A stretch of DNA of 64,000 bases from Homalodisca vitripennis (taxonomy: Eukaryota > Arthropoda > Insecta > Hemiptera > Cicadellidae). The notes beneath the pieces were generated by a model. That model was given only the letters and a program-made list of their open reading frames with translations, was not told the origin of the DNA and did not search any database. Positions 36,696-47,360 of this stretch are shown piece by piece. A program made the position numbers and the translations under genes. The number at the start of each line of letters is the position of its first letter. Within the stretch, counting starts at the first letter, position 1. The stretch spans positions 73,422,001 to 73,486,000 of the forward strand of contig NC_060215.1 of NCBI RefSeq assembly GCF_021130785.1, read 5' to 3'.

Positions 36696-37575
36696 TCACT
36701 GTTAATTTTGCCTTCTGTTAACCTCTACATATCAATGTTTCGGTTTATCAGCACAAAAACTGAAGTACAGTATAGTGAATCACCACTCCAACCTCAGTTT
36801 GATTTCAATGTTACTGTGATTGGAGCAAACTTAAGTTAACTCAGTGAAATGTGCACATTAAATTTTTAACTGTGTCAGTATTTTTTGTAAAGTGTGATGG
36901 CAAACATAATATCGTATTTATATAAATTTTTTAATTATTATTTCATGTTAAAATTTCTACTATAAACATACATTGCTTTAAAATTAACAAATTTGAAGGT
37001 GCTTTGGTATTTTCTGGAGGCCACTATCTTTTGAAAATTGTTTCCTACCAAGGACCTAAAACAACTACATTATTAGAAAGAACAGACTTTATTTGACTTA
37101 CTGTGAAAATTACATGTCAATAAGGCGATCTGTTATTGTTTTCTACCTCCTAGAAGGAAGTGAGTCGTGGAAAAGTGGGCCACTCTTTCCCTTTCTACTA
37201 TTTGTTATTAGACTACGCATACATACGTATTATAAATATAAAAAGTTTAAGTTGACATTTAGGAGCGCTCAAGGTAAGAAAAACTGGTTCAAAAATTGTG
37301 GCCATTAGATTACCAAAGTACTTATTTAAATTTATGTACAGTACCTCTTATAATTTCTTACTATACATTTCCCTATAGAGTATTAATAATCAAGCAAACT
37401 TTTTTATGGTAGTTGTTGTGGACCTCTTTATATCATCTGTGGATTGAACCTTGATATAATGAATATCAGATAAACAATTGTAAACGTCTATATATCAAAG
37501 TCTGCCCCAAAAAAGCCTTGATATATTGAACCTCATTATGTCAAAATTCTCGATATATCGAAGTTTTGTATTTGT
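36530..37575. mobile_element. pogo/Tigger-like element, copy 1
   Basis: It contains CTTGATATATTGAACC and TCTCGATATATCGAAG words near 37520-37565 and shares long stretches with 42165-42905. Examples are AATCACCACTCCAACCTCAG near 36778 and ATAATTTCTTACTATACATT near 37350. TIRs ending in GATATATCGAA-type words are typical of pogo/Tigger MITEs. Boundaries are approximate; 37020-37320 is not shared with copy 2. No transposase. Confidence 0.5.
36652..36691. repeat. (TA)n microsatellite
   Basis: About 40 bp of alternating TA inside the pogo-like copy. Confidence 0.9.
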
Positions 37576-37801
37576 CTATATACAATAGGAATCATACATA
37601 TCTTTGTAGATCTGGTGTAGTGTTTTTTATTAAGTTGTATAAGCTCGCCATTGAACTATTTAAGCAAATTTCTTTTACAAGTTTTCTTTTGTGGGGTTTT
37701 GAGTCTGATACACTGTTCAAAGTTCTTACAAAAATAGATCTCCAATGTTGTCTGGACTAGTATTTAGAGAGGTTACTTTTACGGCTGTAGCTAATTGAAA
37801 G

Positions 37802-38026
37802 AAGGAGTGGTATCACAACTCAGGAAGTCAAGAGTTAGCACTTCATAATGGTCCAAGGCTGAAACAGGCTCAATCTCCTAGTAAAAGGCTAGAACAGTAT
37901 GATTTGAATCCAATGGTACAAGAAAGAGTAAGACATCTAAAGTGGAAGAAGATGAGATTACTAAATCCAGGATCTCATCTCTATGGTACCATACCAAATT
38001 CCTCTGAGATAGTTGAAATACCTTGA
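37802..38026 (+). other. Orphan coding-like block, unknown protein
   Basis: After an AG at 37800-37801 one frame stays open for 74 codons to a TGA at 38024-38026. It reads KEWYHNSGSQELALHNGPRL, then KQAQSPSKRLEQYDLNPMVQ, then ERVRHLKWKKMRLLNPGSHL, then YGTIPNSSEIVEIP. The amino acid mix (charged, SPSK, few Lys/Asn/Ile runs) is unlike chance frames in this AT-rich DNA. I do not recognise the family. It does not fit Ptip: the flanking Ptip intron is phase 1, while this block needs phase 0. It may be a captured or duplicated exon of another gene. Confidence 0.4.
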
Positions 38027-38101
38027 TTAATTCAATCAAGCATTGAAACAAAGGAGTTAAGTGATAAGTTTTTTCTGTTACTTCATATTCATTGTGATGG
38101 C

Positions 38102-38428
38102 TTATTGAAGTTTGCCAAGCAATAAAATTTCCTTGTCAGGGGAAGATGATGTAGCCTCCTCAGCAGTGTCACAAAAACCAATGTACTTCCGAGATCGGTT
38201 GGATGGGTGGAATGTATGCGATGTCTTGTGCTTTATTCTGATAAATACACTCTCAGTGTAACAAACTGATACTTGCAGAAATTCACATAAATGAGATGAA
38301 TTCACTGATAGAAGTACACACCCTCTGTAAATTTTATTCTTAGTCTCTGTAAATATATCTCGCCTAATCTCACTAAGTTTTTCCAGACCCAGCTCATAAT
38401 CATTAATATCAGGAATTAAATTTGTCAA
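38102..38428 (-). pseudogene. Possible LINE endonuclease fragment
   Basis: Open frame MTNLIPDINDYELGLEKLSE, then RRDIFTETKNKIYRGCVLLS and VNSSHLCEFLQVSVCYTESV. The pattern T-x-L/x-P-D, R-R-D and R-G-C/G-V-L/x-x-V fits the middle of the APE-like endonuclease of Jockey/CR1 LINEs (W-L-x-D, R-x-D-R, R-G-G-G-V-x-I). No other LINE domain is nearby. Confidence 0.45.
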
Positions 38429-38878
38429 GTGAGGGCGACATCATAAACAAATGGAGCAACAGATATTTTAAATTCTGAGAGTTTTGTTCTAAGACCACCA
38501 CCAATTTGGTAATATTTATTGATAATATTTGGTTGACTTTCTTCACTATTGCTATCATGCCATTCTTCAATTTATTTTTAAGTCCCTTTCTCCATTTTTT
38601 TGTATGGTCCTATAGACTTTTCCAAAGCTCATGAAGAAGTTGTTGTTCCCAGGGAGTCCTATCCCTTAAAATGTTGACTGTATCGAAACGATCAAATGTG
38701 TACAATTAGCATTTGATTTTTATCTCAAGTTATTATTCAGGTAATGTAAATGAAGCATGACTATACACATGGTATGGGTTAATGAAATATTCGTTATTGG
38801 TACATAAAAGAATCTTTACATCTTGTTATAGCAAGTTTTATAATAGCAAGTATTGATGATCAACCAGTAACACAAATT

Positions 38879-38880
<2 letters not shown>

Positions 38881-38930
<50 letters not shown>
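38881..38930. repeat. (TA)25 microsatellite
   Basis: Fifty bases of uninterrupted TA. The minus-strand open frame across it (poly Tyr-Ile) is an artefact. Confidence 0.95.
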
Positions 38931-38936
<6 letters not shown>

Positions 38937-39039
38937 TTTAAAACTGAACTATTAACTGAAACAAATATTATAAACATGTTATTATTTATGAAAATAAAAT
39001 TTATTATCTTTTTCTTCAAACATTTTAATCCATTTTATA

Positions 39040-40201
39040 ATACTCTACTTATCTTTCTTAGTTGGTTTATGTTGATATAGGGATATTGGGCTAACAAGTA
39101 GAGGAATTTTGCTCCCAGTGCAAAAGAGTTTGTTTCATCTTGAAGTACTGATGAGAATTTGTCAGACTGGCATCAGTGAAATGTACACACAATTGTTGCA
39201 ATCCGATTCGGTGACATCATATCACTGGCTAGTTGCGAAATCAATATAAACTGTTGCACTGATCTCTGATGTGAGGCAGACTTTAACGGAAAAGTCAGGC
39301 AAGACGTGATCAAAGACCAATTTTGAAGTGAAGAGAGAGTGAACCGTGTGCTTCCACTAAGTCTTGAGATAAGACTGGCGGTAGGGTCTGACTATTGTAT
39401 GAGGTATGATATGAAGCGAGTGTTATAACTGAGTTGGGGCCTGCTCCGTTCTGTATTTACGTGGATGGTGATGTCATCTCCCCGCTCAACCAATGCAGAA
39501 AATTACACTCAGATTCCTGTAGATTCACATTGATTTGTAGTTTTCCCAGTTGCATTGTAATACTTACAAGATCAAGCTACATCCACAACTTATGTAACTT
39601 AAGCAAATGGTTAAACATTTCCCAGTTTTTTTTTCACTCAGTAAATCACCGACTTTACTTTATTTCATTATATGTTTCTATTTTAGTAAACTTTGTTTTT
39701 AATTATTTTTATTGATTTTAGTATTTTAATTTGTCTTAATTTTATTTTATATTTTAATCAAATTAAATTAATCATTCTCTAGGGGTATGTTAGCATTTAA
39801 ATTATATAGACATTCCATGATAATCATTCAACCCATGCTTGAAAATTGACACTAATTGGTCAAACTACTTTAATTTTAACTTTTAACAGATTTGGTCTCA
39901 ATAATGTTAGATTAGCTTAATTTTACTTAATAAATACATAATCAAAATAGAGTAGATCATAAAAGTAGATTCCAAGAGATAGTTATTTTGTTCCATACCA
40001 TCATGTAAATATTTTAAAATAGGATTTGCCTTGACCACCTGTTCATTTAATATAACACTGTAATATTTTTTTTACTTCTTCAACAAAATATTCAGGTAAA
40101 GGTGGGAATTGTGTTAAATAAAAAGTAGAGAAGTATTTCAGTCTTTTTAACAAGTGCAATATGGCAACAAACAGTATTGTTTAAATATGAAGTGTGTTTA
40201 G
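39040..40201 (+). other. Ptip intron, little recognised
   Basis: 39083-39248 has a 55-codon stop-free stretch (see findings). The rest to the acceptor at 40200-40201 is AT-rich with no element seen. Confidence 0.35.
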
Positions 40202-40365
40202 GTCAAGCCGGGCCTCAGCAGCAACAGATTGCTCAGATGAGGCAGCAGCAGCAGCAGTTGCAGTTACACAGGTTTCAGCAGTTGCATCAGAAGCAACAGG
40301 TGTCTACAGGTGGTGTTCGGCTTTCTCATCCAACTACACCACAACCGATGCTCTATAATAATCAG
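40202..40365 (+). CDS. Ptip: Ptip exon: Gln-rich
   Basis: 164 nt; GT completes a Gly codon, then QAGPQQQQIAQMRQQQQQLQ, LHRFQQLHQKQQVSTGG and VRLSHPTTPQPMLYNNQ follow. It ends phase 0 at donor GTACAT. The acceptor GTGTGTTTAG is weak in pyrimidines but is the only one keeping frame. Confidence 0.87.
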
Positions 40366-40827
40366 GTACATCTATCAAATGAAATATTTAGCATAATTAA
40401 CTGATTGATTACTGTGCTGAATATAAGATAAATCCTAGAATGTATAAAAAAGTATCACAATATAAGACTCTTATTCAAATGTTTGAAGTATTAAAAATTT
40501 GTTTATTATCGTTAAGCAAGTATAGAGATGAAAATTCTGTAAAATTTCAATAGATTACAATGTGTTATTAAGATTTGAACCCATCTATTATTGAATTAAT
40601 GCATTGCCACTTGGGTAAGTGTCTGAAATTAATTTTAGTGAAAATGTAAGCTCAGAGTTCTGAAGGAGAACCGTAAAAATTTTACCTAATAAAATACATA
40701 ATTAAAAGTTTCACAAATTGTTTATGGACCCTGGAAAGGGCAGTCGAATTTCTCTCTCAATGGTGGTGTTTTTTTACTTAGACTTTGCCTTATATTTATT
40801 TTATTATCATGTCTGTAATATAAAATA

Positions 40828-42152
40828 TTGGGTGGGTGAAAAGTAACTAGTTATCATAAAACTGTTATAAAATCTGTTATATTACTGATTTCATGTTGAC
40901 TAAAATAGTGGCTTAATACAGAGTACACATTAATATTTTATATTGACTACTTAACCTAGTTCATTGTTTTTCTTTAGAAACGGCTCATTGTAAAGAAAAT
41001 TGCCTGAGAAATTGAATGTATATGAGGTAGCTCAGGTTGCTTCGCGTTATGAAGTGTGGAAATCGATTATTTTTGTGCAAAGATGGTAGCTTAGAGAGAA
41101 GGGAGTAAATGCTTCAATATGTCCAGATACTCTCATGTAAGGTTGATGACCATCAGTTCTGTGAAAGACATAAGAAGTGGCTATCCATGCATTGGAGGAA
41201 AATGTAACAGTTCAGTGTACTGTACTTGTGGCCCAAAAAAATCATTATGTCTTACAGCTTGTGAAAGTGAACTAACAAGGGATACAGTGTGTGTGGTGTT
41301 GCATAAGGAACTAAATTTTCATCCATGGAAACCTCATTATGTACAAGAGTTTAAATTTGAAGACTGACCGAAAAATAGAATATGTGGAATTAATGCTGAG
41401 TTAGCACAAAGATTGGCCACAACTGTTTGAAAATCTCTTGTGGAGTGACGAGACCGTGTTCCATACTGGTGGTTTTGTCAATCGTCATAACTGCCATTAC
41501 TGGGCACCACGTGATACAGATCCCAAAATGACAGTTGAAAAGTTGCAAACTTGCACCAAAGTAACCGTGTGGTGTGGAATGACTGCAGCAAAGCTTCAGT
41601 CCATATCTTGTGCGTGACACCATTAATGCTGATTGCTACCTTCAGATTCTTCTAGACTATGTGTGGTCTACGATATCACAATGAGAAAACATTGACGACC
41701 TCATTTTTATGCAAGATGGTGCACCACCCCAATTTGCATACTGATCTCAATAGTGGTTGGACCAAACATTTCCTGGGTGTTGGCTGGGACGGCATGGACT
41801 GTACGAATGGCCTGCAAAAAGTCCAGGTCTTGCTCCATGTGATTTTTTTTTTTTGTGGGGCTACGCCAAGGAGAAGATATATAAGTCCAAACTTCATAAA
41901 TTGGAGGGATTGGAAAACAGAATTGAAGAGGTTATCACCAACATCCCAATTGACTTCCTTCAGAGAAGTGTAAATTGATCCCTGGTTGTTTGAAGAAGTT
42001 AGTTAACAACACTGGTGCCTACATTGAGATTTAACTTATTCCTGTTTTCTTATATAGCAAAACAACATGTACTTGGTTTCTTAATAAAATAGGGTCATTA
42101 TTAAATCATTTATAACAATTTTATAATATCTAGTTAATTTTCACCCACCCGG
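40828..42152 (+). mobile_element. Decayed mariner-like element (DD41D)
   Basis: TA flanks both ends (40826-40827, 42153-42154). The inverted ends share GGGTGGGTGAAAA, then continue TAACTAG and TAT in both. 1325 bp, the size of a typical mariner. Within is a transposase pseudogene on the + strand. Confidence 0.8.
41030..41980 (+). pseudogene. Mariner-like transposase, broken
   Basis: Pieces in several frames read KELNFHPWKPHYVQE, then SDETVFHTGGFVNRHNCHYW (first catalytic Asp), VTVWCGMTA, FMQDGAPPQ (second Asp), and SPGLAPCDFFLWGYAKEK (third Asp). Counting 41 residues between the second and third Asp, including two in-frame stops, gives a DD41D signature. The first piece ends at a stop and at least two frameshifts follow. 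Dead copy. Confidence 0.8.
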
Positions 42153-42164
42153 TAGTTTAAACAC

Positions 42165-42905
42165 TGGAACCTTGATATATTAAACCTTAATATATGAAAC
42201 CTTAATATATTGAATTCCTTTATAAATCGAAGTTTTGTCATTCCGCCTGAGTGTATCATTTACTTCAATGCTAATTTTACCTCCATATAGCGAATATTTT
42301 CTCCCTTAATTGTGCCTACTATTAACCTCTATATATATATCGAAGTTTCAGTTTATGAGCGCAACGAACTGAAGTAAAGTACCGTATTTTTCATGTTGAG
42401 ACTTGAAACCCCCACCATTGACACTGCTTAGTTTTCTGTTATCGCCAGTCATGAATCACCACTCCACCCTCAGTTTGATTTGGATGTTACCATTATTCAA
42501 GCGAATTTAAGTTGACTCGGTGAACTGTTATCCATTAAATTTGCAACTGTGACAGTATTTCATGTAAAAGTATGATAGTAAACATATTGTATTTATATAC
42601 ATTTTTCAATCATTACTTAATGTTCCCATTTATAATGTAATACGGTATGTCATATTAAAAGTAACAAATTTAAATTTATGTAATACTTATTACAGTTATA
42701 ATTTCTTACTACACATTTCCCAATAAAGTATTGATAGGCAAGACTATATTATTACTGCAGTTGTTGTGGACCACTTTATATTGAAGTCTGCCGATTTAAC
42801 CTTTATGTAATGAATAACAGACCAAAAATTGTAAACCTCTAGTCTCCCCCAAACAGCCTTGATATATTGAAATTTTATATATATATATAAATAAAGATTT
42901 ACTGT
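42165..42905. mobile_element. pogo/Tigger-like element, copy 2
   Basis: It opens with CACTGGAACCTTGATATATT (42163) and closes with CCTTGATATATTGAAATT then ATAAAGATTTACTGTAT (about 42863-42908). It shares collinear blocks with copy 1 (GAATCACCACTCCACCCTCA, GTTGTTGTGGACCACTTTAT). It has no transposase. It directly abuts the right end of the mariner-like element. Confidence 0.5.
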
Positions 42906-43884
42906 ATTATATTATATAACATTTTATTCTGAATGTTTAAGGAGCGTTTCCCTTATAAGTTATAAGTATATAGGTATTTTAAATGTAGTCACTACATGCT
43001 TGCAAACATTAAAAAAATAAAAAGAGTTAATTCAAAGTTTTTTATTTGTGCAAAAGTTATGATTGATGATATGAAAAAACAAACTATACAACAGATAGGA
43101 GATTTAATTTAGAGTAAAACCAAAAAGAAGAACATCTTTTAGAACTTTATGTTTTATGTTAAAATAAAAGAAAAATAAGTCCAAAATCACAACTTCCCAA
43201 AAAGTAAAAATTTAATGTTCACTTTTGGTTATCTATTCATGTAAGAAATTTTTTTAAATTAATTTAACTTTTAGCTTATAGTAGTACAAAATACATGTTA
43301 CTAAACCATAAAAAATATATTTACATAAGATTTCTTATTCATCACAGCGTGTGCAGCTGATGCAGTACGTGTGAACGTGAGAAATACTTCCAAGAATACA
43401 GAACATGTAGACTTGTAATAGGACATAAAATAATCAGAAAGTTTATTATTGAATTACATTGGATATTTCTCTTTATACTAGTATTAATACTGATAAATTT
43501 TGAGCATATTTTAAAGACATAATAACAAAATAATGTAATGTTAAAAGACCCGGTAATGGGTGCTACAATCTAAAATGTCCGATATCAGGTTTATGCCAGA
43601 GTTGCAAGATTATTAATTCTGTCTTCTGTCAGGTGCAATGAAAAATTGGACCTGATCTTTGATTAAGTTACAATTGTTTTTAATTTCCAATGTGTAAAGT
43701 TAAATTTATTTTCATTTCTATATGTCAAAATAGAGTTATTTAATGGTAAATAAAATTTGTTTAGCCCTTTTTGGATTTCCTAGGCTAATTTTTAACTTTT
43801 AAGAATATCGTAGAACAGTAGTGTAGTTGTCACTAATTTTTTTATCATTTATTCAGTAAGTAGGGGAATGAAACACAGTTTTAC

Positions 43885-44655
43885 AGATAAACATATACTA
43901 TATTACAAACTAATAAAATTAGAAAGATACAAAAGTAGACAAAGAGTGTTTATTTGGTGGCGGGCTGTCAAAACTGGCATTCCGCACGTCTCCCGCAAGC
44001 CACTGTTATCGCGTGGACTTTGAACCTTCTTATCACTCGGCAACTTGTAGGACGGCCTTGCTGGGCTTGAATTATATGTTTCTTGCTTTCTGAGAACATC
44101 CTTATGACCGTAGTAAAATATGAAAAAGTTGGGGTTGACCAAGTAATTGCTCAGAATTTTACCAAATCTTCAAATCCCGAATCGTCTGGATTCGCCATTG
44201 CACATGAATAATGGTAAAAAACACTAAATAAACACTGGACACTGTTGTATATAATATGAATAATTTACTTTAAAAAGAATAGGACACAACAGAAAATTAG
44301 TGATAACCGAAATACCAGACGCTTCTCACTAACTAACTGACTAGTTGCCTTGACGGGAGCTCTCATCAATGACTTTGTGAATAGCGCGGGGCCACGCCCG
44401 CTAGACCTGGTGGTGGTGTTTGGCCTAAGTGGTGGTGTTTGGCCAATTAGAAGCCACTGCCACTCCCATTGTAATAGAATTCGAGGCAGGGCAACCCGTC
44501 TGTATGTCGTATGACTACTAGAACCATCTAGCAGCAAAATATTCAACTAACATAGCAGTAAGAAAATAAATAATGCAAAAACGCGGATCCACAGCAATAA
44601 CGTTTTGAGCTTGTAGTGGCCCTCCGCGGATCCGCGTCAATAACGCTGGAAAGGT
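43885..44655. other. GC-richer unidentified insertion with piggyBac-like right end
   Basis: This 0.77 kb is markedly richer in G+C than its surroundings. Its right margin ends GCGTCAATAACGCTGGAAAGG-TTAA (44652-44655 region). A second CGCGGATCC copy at 44583 gives subterminal repeats, as in piggyBac-type elements. I found no left partner end. Open frames at 43903-44142 and 44265-44546 (minus) match nothing I know. Confidence 0.35.
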
Positions 44656-44894
44656 TAAATTTTATTTGCATTAACTATAACAGATTAGATAAAAGCTCTC
44701 TCTAAAATAAATTGAGAGAACAGCAGCAAAATTAGGATAAATGATTAAGTGGTGATGTTCATAGTTACAATACAAACATGAGAAGACTGATATTTCATAA
44801 TAATGAATGGACTTCATAGGGAAGTAAAAGGACAGTTCACAGTGTTGCTTATCCCCATCCCAGCCATTTTTATCTTCTACTTCTTGTAAGAGCA

Positions 44895-45195
44895 ACCATA
44901 TCTGGTTCCTGGTACAAGCCTCTTAGTTACCTATTTTTCCTAATTCTCCATCCTCCTTTTTCTTGGATAGTGCCATATATTCTTCTTAATATTTTGTTTT
45001 AAAATTAATTAAATTTCTAGAGAAAAAATTTTTTTTTTTGAAATCTTGGAAGATTTCCTTGTAAGAGTCCATAATTCTGATCCATACACTAGAATAGACT
45101 CTACAATTACTTTATACAGTCTTATTTTAAGACATCTAGTGTCACTAGATTCTCCTTCAGTCTTCTACTTATCCTCATATATTGGGGTTTTTCTT
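44895..45195 (-). mobile_element. RTE-type LINE, C-terminal part (split)
   Basis: The minus strand reads ECQIIANEEKPQYMRISRRL (about 45225-45165), KENLVTLDVLK and, near the end, RRIYGTIQEKGGWRIRKNR. This corresponds to the post-YADD region of RTE-type reverse transcriptases (IN-x-EKTKYM, RKI-G-x-x-GEWRIR-N-x-ELY). The upstream half is at 48410-49180, beyond the inserted elements. Confidence 0.65.
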
Positions 45196-45199
45196 CATT

Positions 45200-45480
45200 A
45201 GCAATAATCTGGCATTCTTTATTGGAAAATAAACAAAAAACTAAATTTATTAATTTCTCAACAAAATAAGTGCCAAATAAATCCCCATGTAATCATAGGC
45301 ACAGATAGCATAGAACAGGTTAAAGAAACAAAATTCTTGGATATGAAGATTGATGCCAACTTAAACTAGTACAAATATACTGACTATGTTCTAGCATAAA
45401 TCAGCTCTGGCCTGTATACCATAAGAAGAATGTCTCAATTATGCACTAATGTTTTAAAATTAGCTTATTTTGCCAATATA
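45200..45480 (+). mobile_element. Jockey/CR1-type LINE RT, left half
   Basis: The + strand frame reads VKETKFLDMKIDANLN then YTDYVLA, ISSGLYTIRRMSQL and LKLAYFANI, the region after YADD in Jockey/CR1 RTs. It is cut at the TA where the mariner-like element begins and resumes at 47808. Confidence 0.75.
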
Positions 45481-45926
45481 CAGGGTGTATATTATGTCTG
45501 GAAACACCCAAATATATCCTTTAATAATTTAAATATAAATTTGAAACCTCTTACAATCGTGATAGAGATTGGGCATCTACTTTTTGGAACAATGTTTTGT
45601 TATGTCACACCAACGGGGGACGTCCTGCCGAGGGTATCGTGAATATTCTTAATGGAAGCCTATACCTTGTGATACATAATTTTAAAGGTAATAGCTTACT
45701 GAATTGAATGCCACAAACCGCATCTCAAAGGAATTATTCTATCAGAAAATAGAGCATTTTTAGTATTGAAAATTTACTGATGTTCAACAATGTAATTTTA
45801 ACATGGTTCTTGCCACAAAATGTGTTACACTAATTTTTTAGCATTTTTTTAAATGTTCAATTAAATAAAACAAAAATTTCATTTTAAGCTGGTTCTATTA
45901 GCACAAATTTGCCAGTTTTTATTACA
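45481..45926 (+). repeat. Left terminal inverted repeat, 446 bp
   Basis: Nearly identical to the reverse complement of 47361-47807 for the first ~370 bases, then with scattered differences up to TTTTTATTACA. It contains the CACCAACGGGGGACGTCC stretch. Confidence 0.88.
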
Positions 45927-46030
45927 GTACAATTATGGAAATACTTATGTTATTGATTTCTTATTACAAATAAAAAATAATGTATGCTGTTAGAAAAGTC
46001 TTACAACAAACGTTTTACCTGCATTTGGTG

Positions 46031-47101
46031 TCAAAGCAATTGTTCGAACTGTGTTCCTTCTACGGTTTGACAATGAGCCAATCTTGTGTAAAATGATTCG
46101 ACAGAGTTGCCTAACATTTCTTCAGTTATCAAAGCAATCTCCTCTATAATCCTGTTTCTTAGGTCTTCCAAATTATGAGGCTTTCTTCTATAAACATTGG
46201 ATTTTAAATGACCCCATAGGAAATAATCGATTGGTGACAAATCCGGAGATCTTGGAGGCCATTCGATTTCTCCTCTTCGGCCAATCCATTTATGAGGAAA
46301 CCTTAAATCCAAATACTCTCTTACCTGTCTCCCATAATGGGGTGGAGCACCATCCTGCTGAAACCATACATTATCAAAGTATTCTCCTGATGCAATTTGA
46401 ATAGCTGGGATTATTTCATTTTGGAGCATATTGTAGTAAAGTTCGGCATTTAAATTTCCATTGATGAAAAAGGGTCCAACAATTTTGTTACCTAAAATTC
46501 CACACCATACGTTCAGTGTTTGTGGTTGCTGTGAATGGGACTCAGTAATCCAATGTGGGTTTTCACTAGCCCAGTAACGGCAATTGTGCCTGTTAACATT
46601 GCCATTTAGGAAAAAAGTTGCCTCATCAGAAAATAGTATGTTGGTCAGAAAATCTCTATTGTCATCACATTTGCGCATCACAAGTTCACAAAACTCAACT
46701 CTTCTGTCGTAATTATCCTCACTTAACTGTTGGACTAAATGAACTTTAAATGGTTTGTATTTATTAATTTTCAAAATCTTACTCACAGACATAGGGTGCA
46801 TATCATGTTGCTGTGCAGCTTTTCTGAGCGATGTATGTGGGTCTTCAATAAATGTTTGCAAAACATCTAGTGCATGTTCTTCATCTGTTTCAGATTGTAT
46901 CCTACCCGACTTTGGCCGATTACGTACACTCCCTGTCATTTCAAAACGCTCAATAGTTTTTGATATTGTTGAAACACTTATGGGATTCCTTTCTGGGAAA
47001 GTGTCATTAAACAAATTACAAACTTCCCGATAAGATCTTTGACAATCGCCATATCCTCGCATCATCAACAGAGTAATTCGTTCTCTTTCAGACAATTCCA
47101 T
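46031..47101 (-). CDS. Mariner-like transposase, DD41D, intact frame
   Basis: I place the start at Met 47101 (MELSERERITLLMMRGYGDC) because that is where transposase similarity begins; the frame stays open to an earlier Met at 47206. About 356 residues. An N-terminal helix-turn-helix of the DUF4817 type (NPISVSTISKTIERFEMTGS then R-N-R-P-K-S-G-R) is followed by a second HTH around HPMSVSKILKINKYKPFKV. The catalytic core has LFSDEATFFLNG (D1), WFQQDGAPPHYG (D2) and SPDLSPIDYFLWGH (D3), with 41 residues between D2 and D3. No stops or frameshifts, so it could still be functional. It acts on the two long TIRs and inserts at TA. Confidence 0.9.
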   Translation of the reverse strand: MELSERERITLLMMRGYGDCQRSYREVCNLFNDTFPERNPISVSTISKTIERFEMTGSVRNRPKSGRIQSETDEEHALDVLQTFIEDPHTSLRKAAQQHDMHPMSVSKILKINKYKPFKVHLVQQLSEDNYDRRVEFCELVMRKCDDNRDFLTNILFSDEATFFLNGNVNRHNCRYWASENPHWITESHSQQPQTLNVWCGILGNKIVGPFFINGNLNAELYYNMLQNEIIPAIQIASGEYFDNVWFQQDGAPPHYGRQVREYLDLRFPHKWIGRRGEIEWPPRSPDLSPIDYFLWGHLKSNVYRRKPHNLEDLRNRIIEEIALITEEMLGNSVESFYTRLAHCQTVEGTQFEQLL

Positions 47102-47360
47102 TAAAATGCCAAATAAAAACTGAACTACTGTAATTAGATAACTTGTTGACAGCAATGCTTCAGAGACACTGATTAACTCGACAGGAATGATATGACCTTT
47201 GTCCATTTGTAATTCCCAAGCTTAGACCAGATGATTAATAACACAATAATGTTTCTCATAGGCTAGTGACCTTTGTCTCTTTAAACCTTCCTGCTGACTG
47301 GAAAACACCAAGTACAGATTCATAAGTAATCAGAGAAAGTGACTCATAAGTTTTATTCAT

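Noticed and set aside
38816..39019. Minus-strand frame with Ile-Tyr repeats
   Set aside because: Translation of the (TA)25 microsatellite.
42153..42165. Possible fusion of mariner-like and pogo-like elements into one composite
   Set aside because: Each has its own ends and the TA of the mariner-like element is in place, so simple adjacency is enough.
46755..47033. Plus-strand open frame inside the mariner-like element
   Set aside because: Antisense to the transposase; no motifs.
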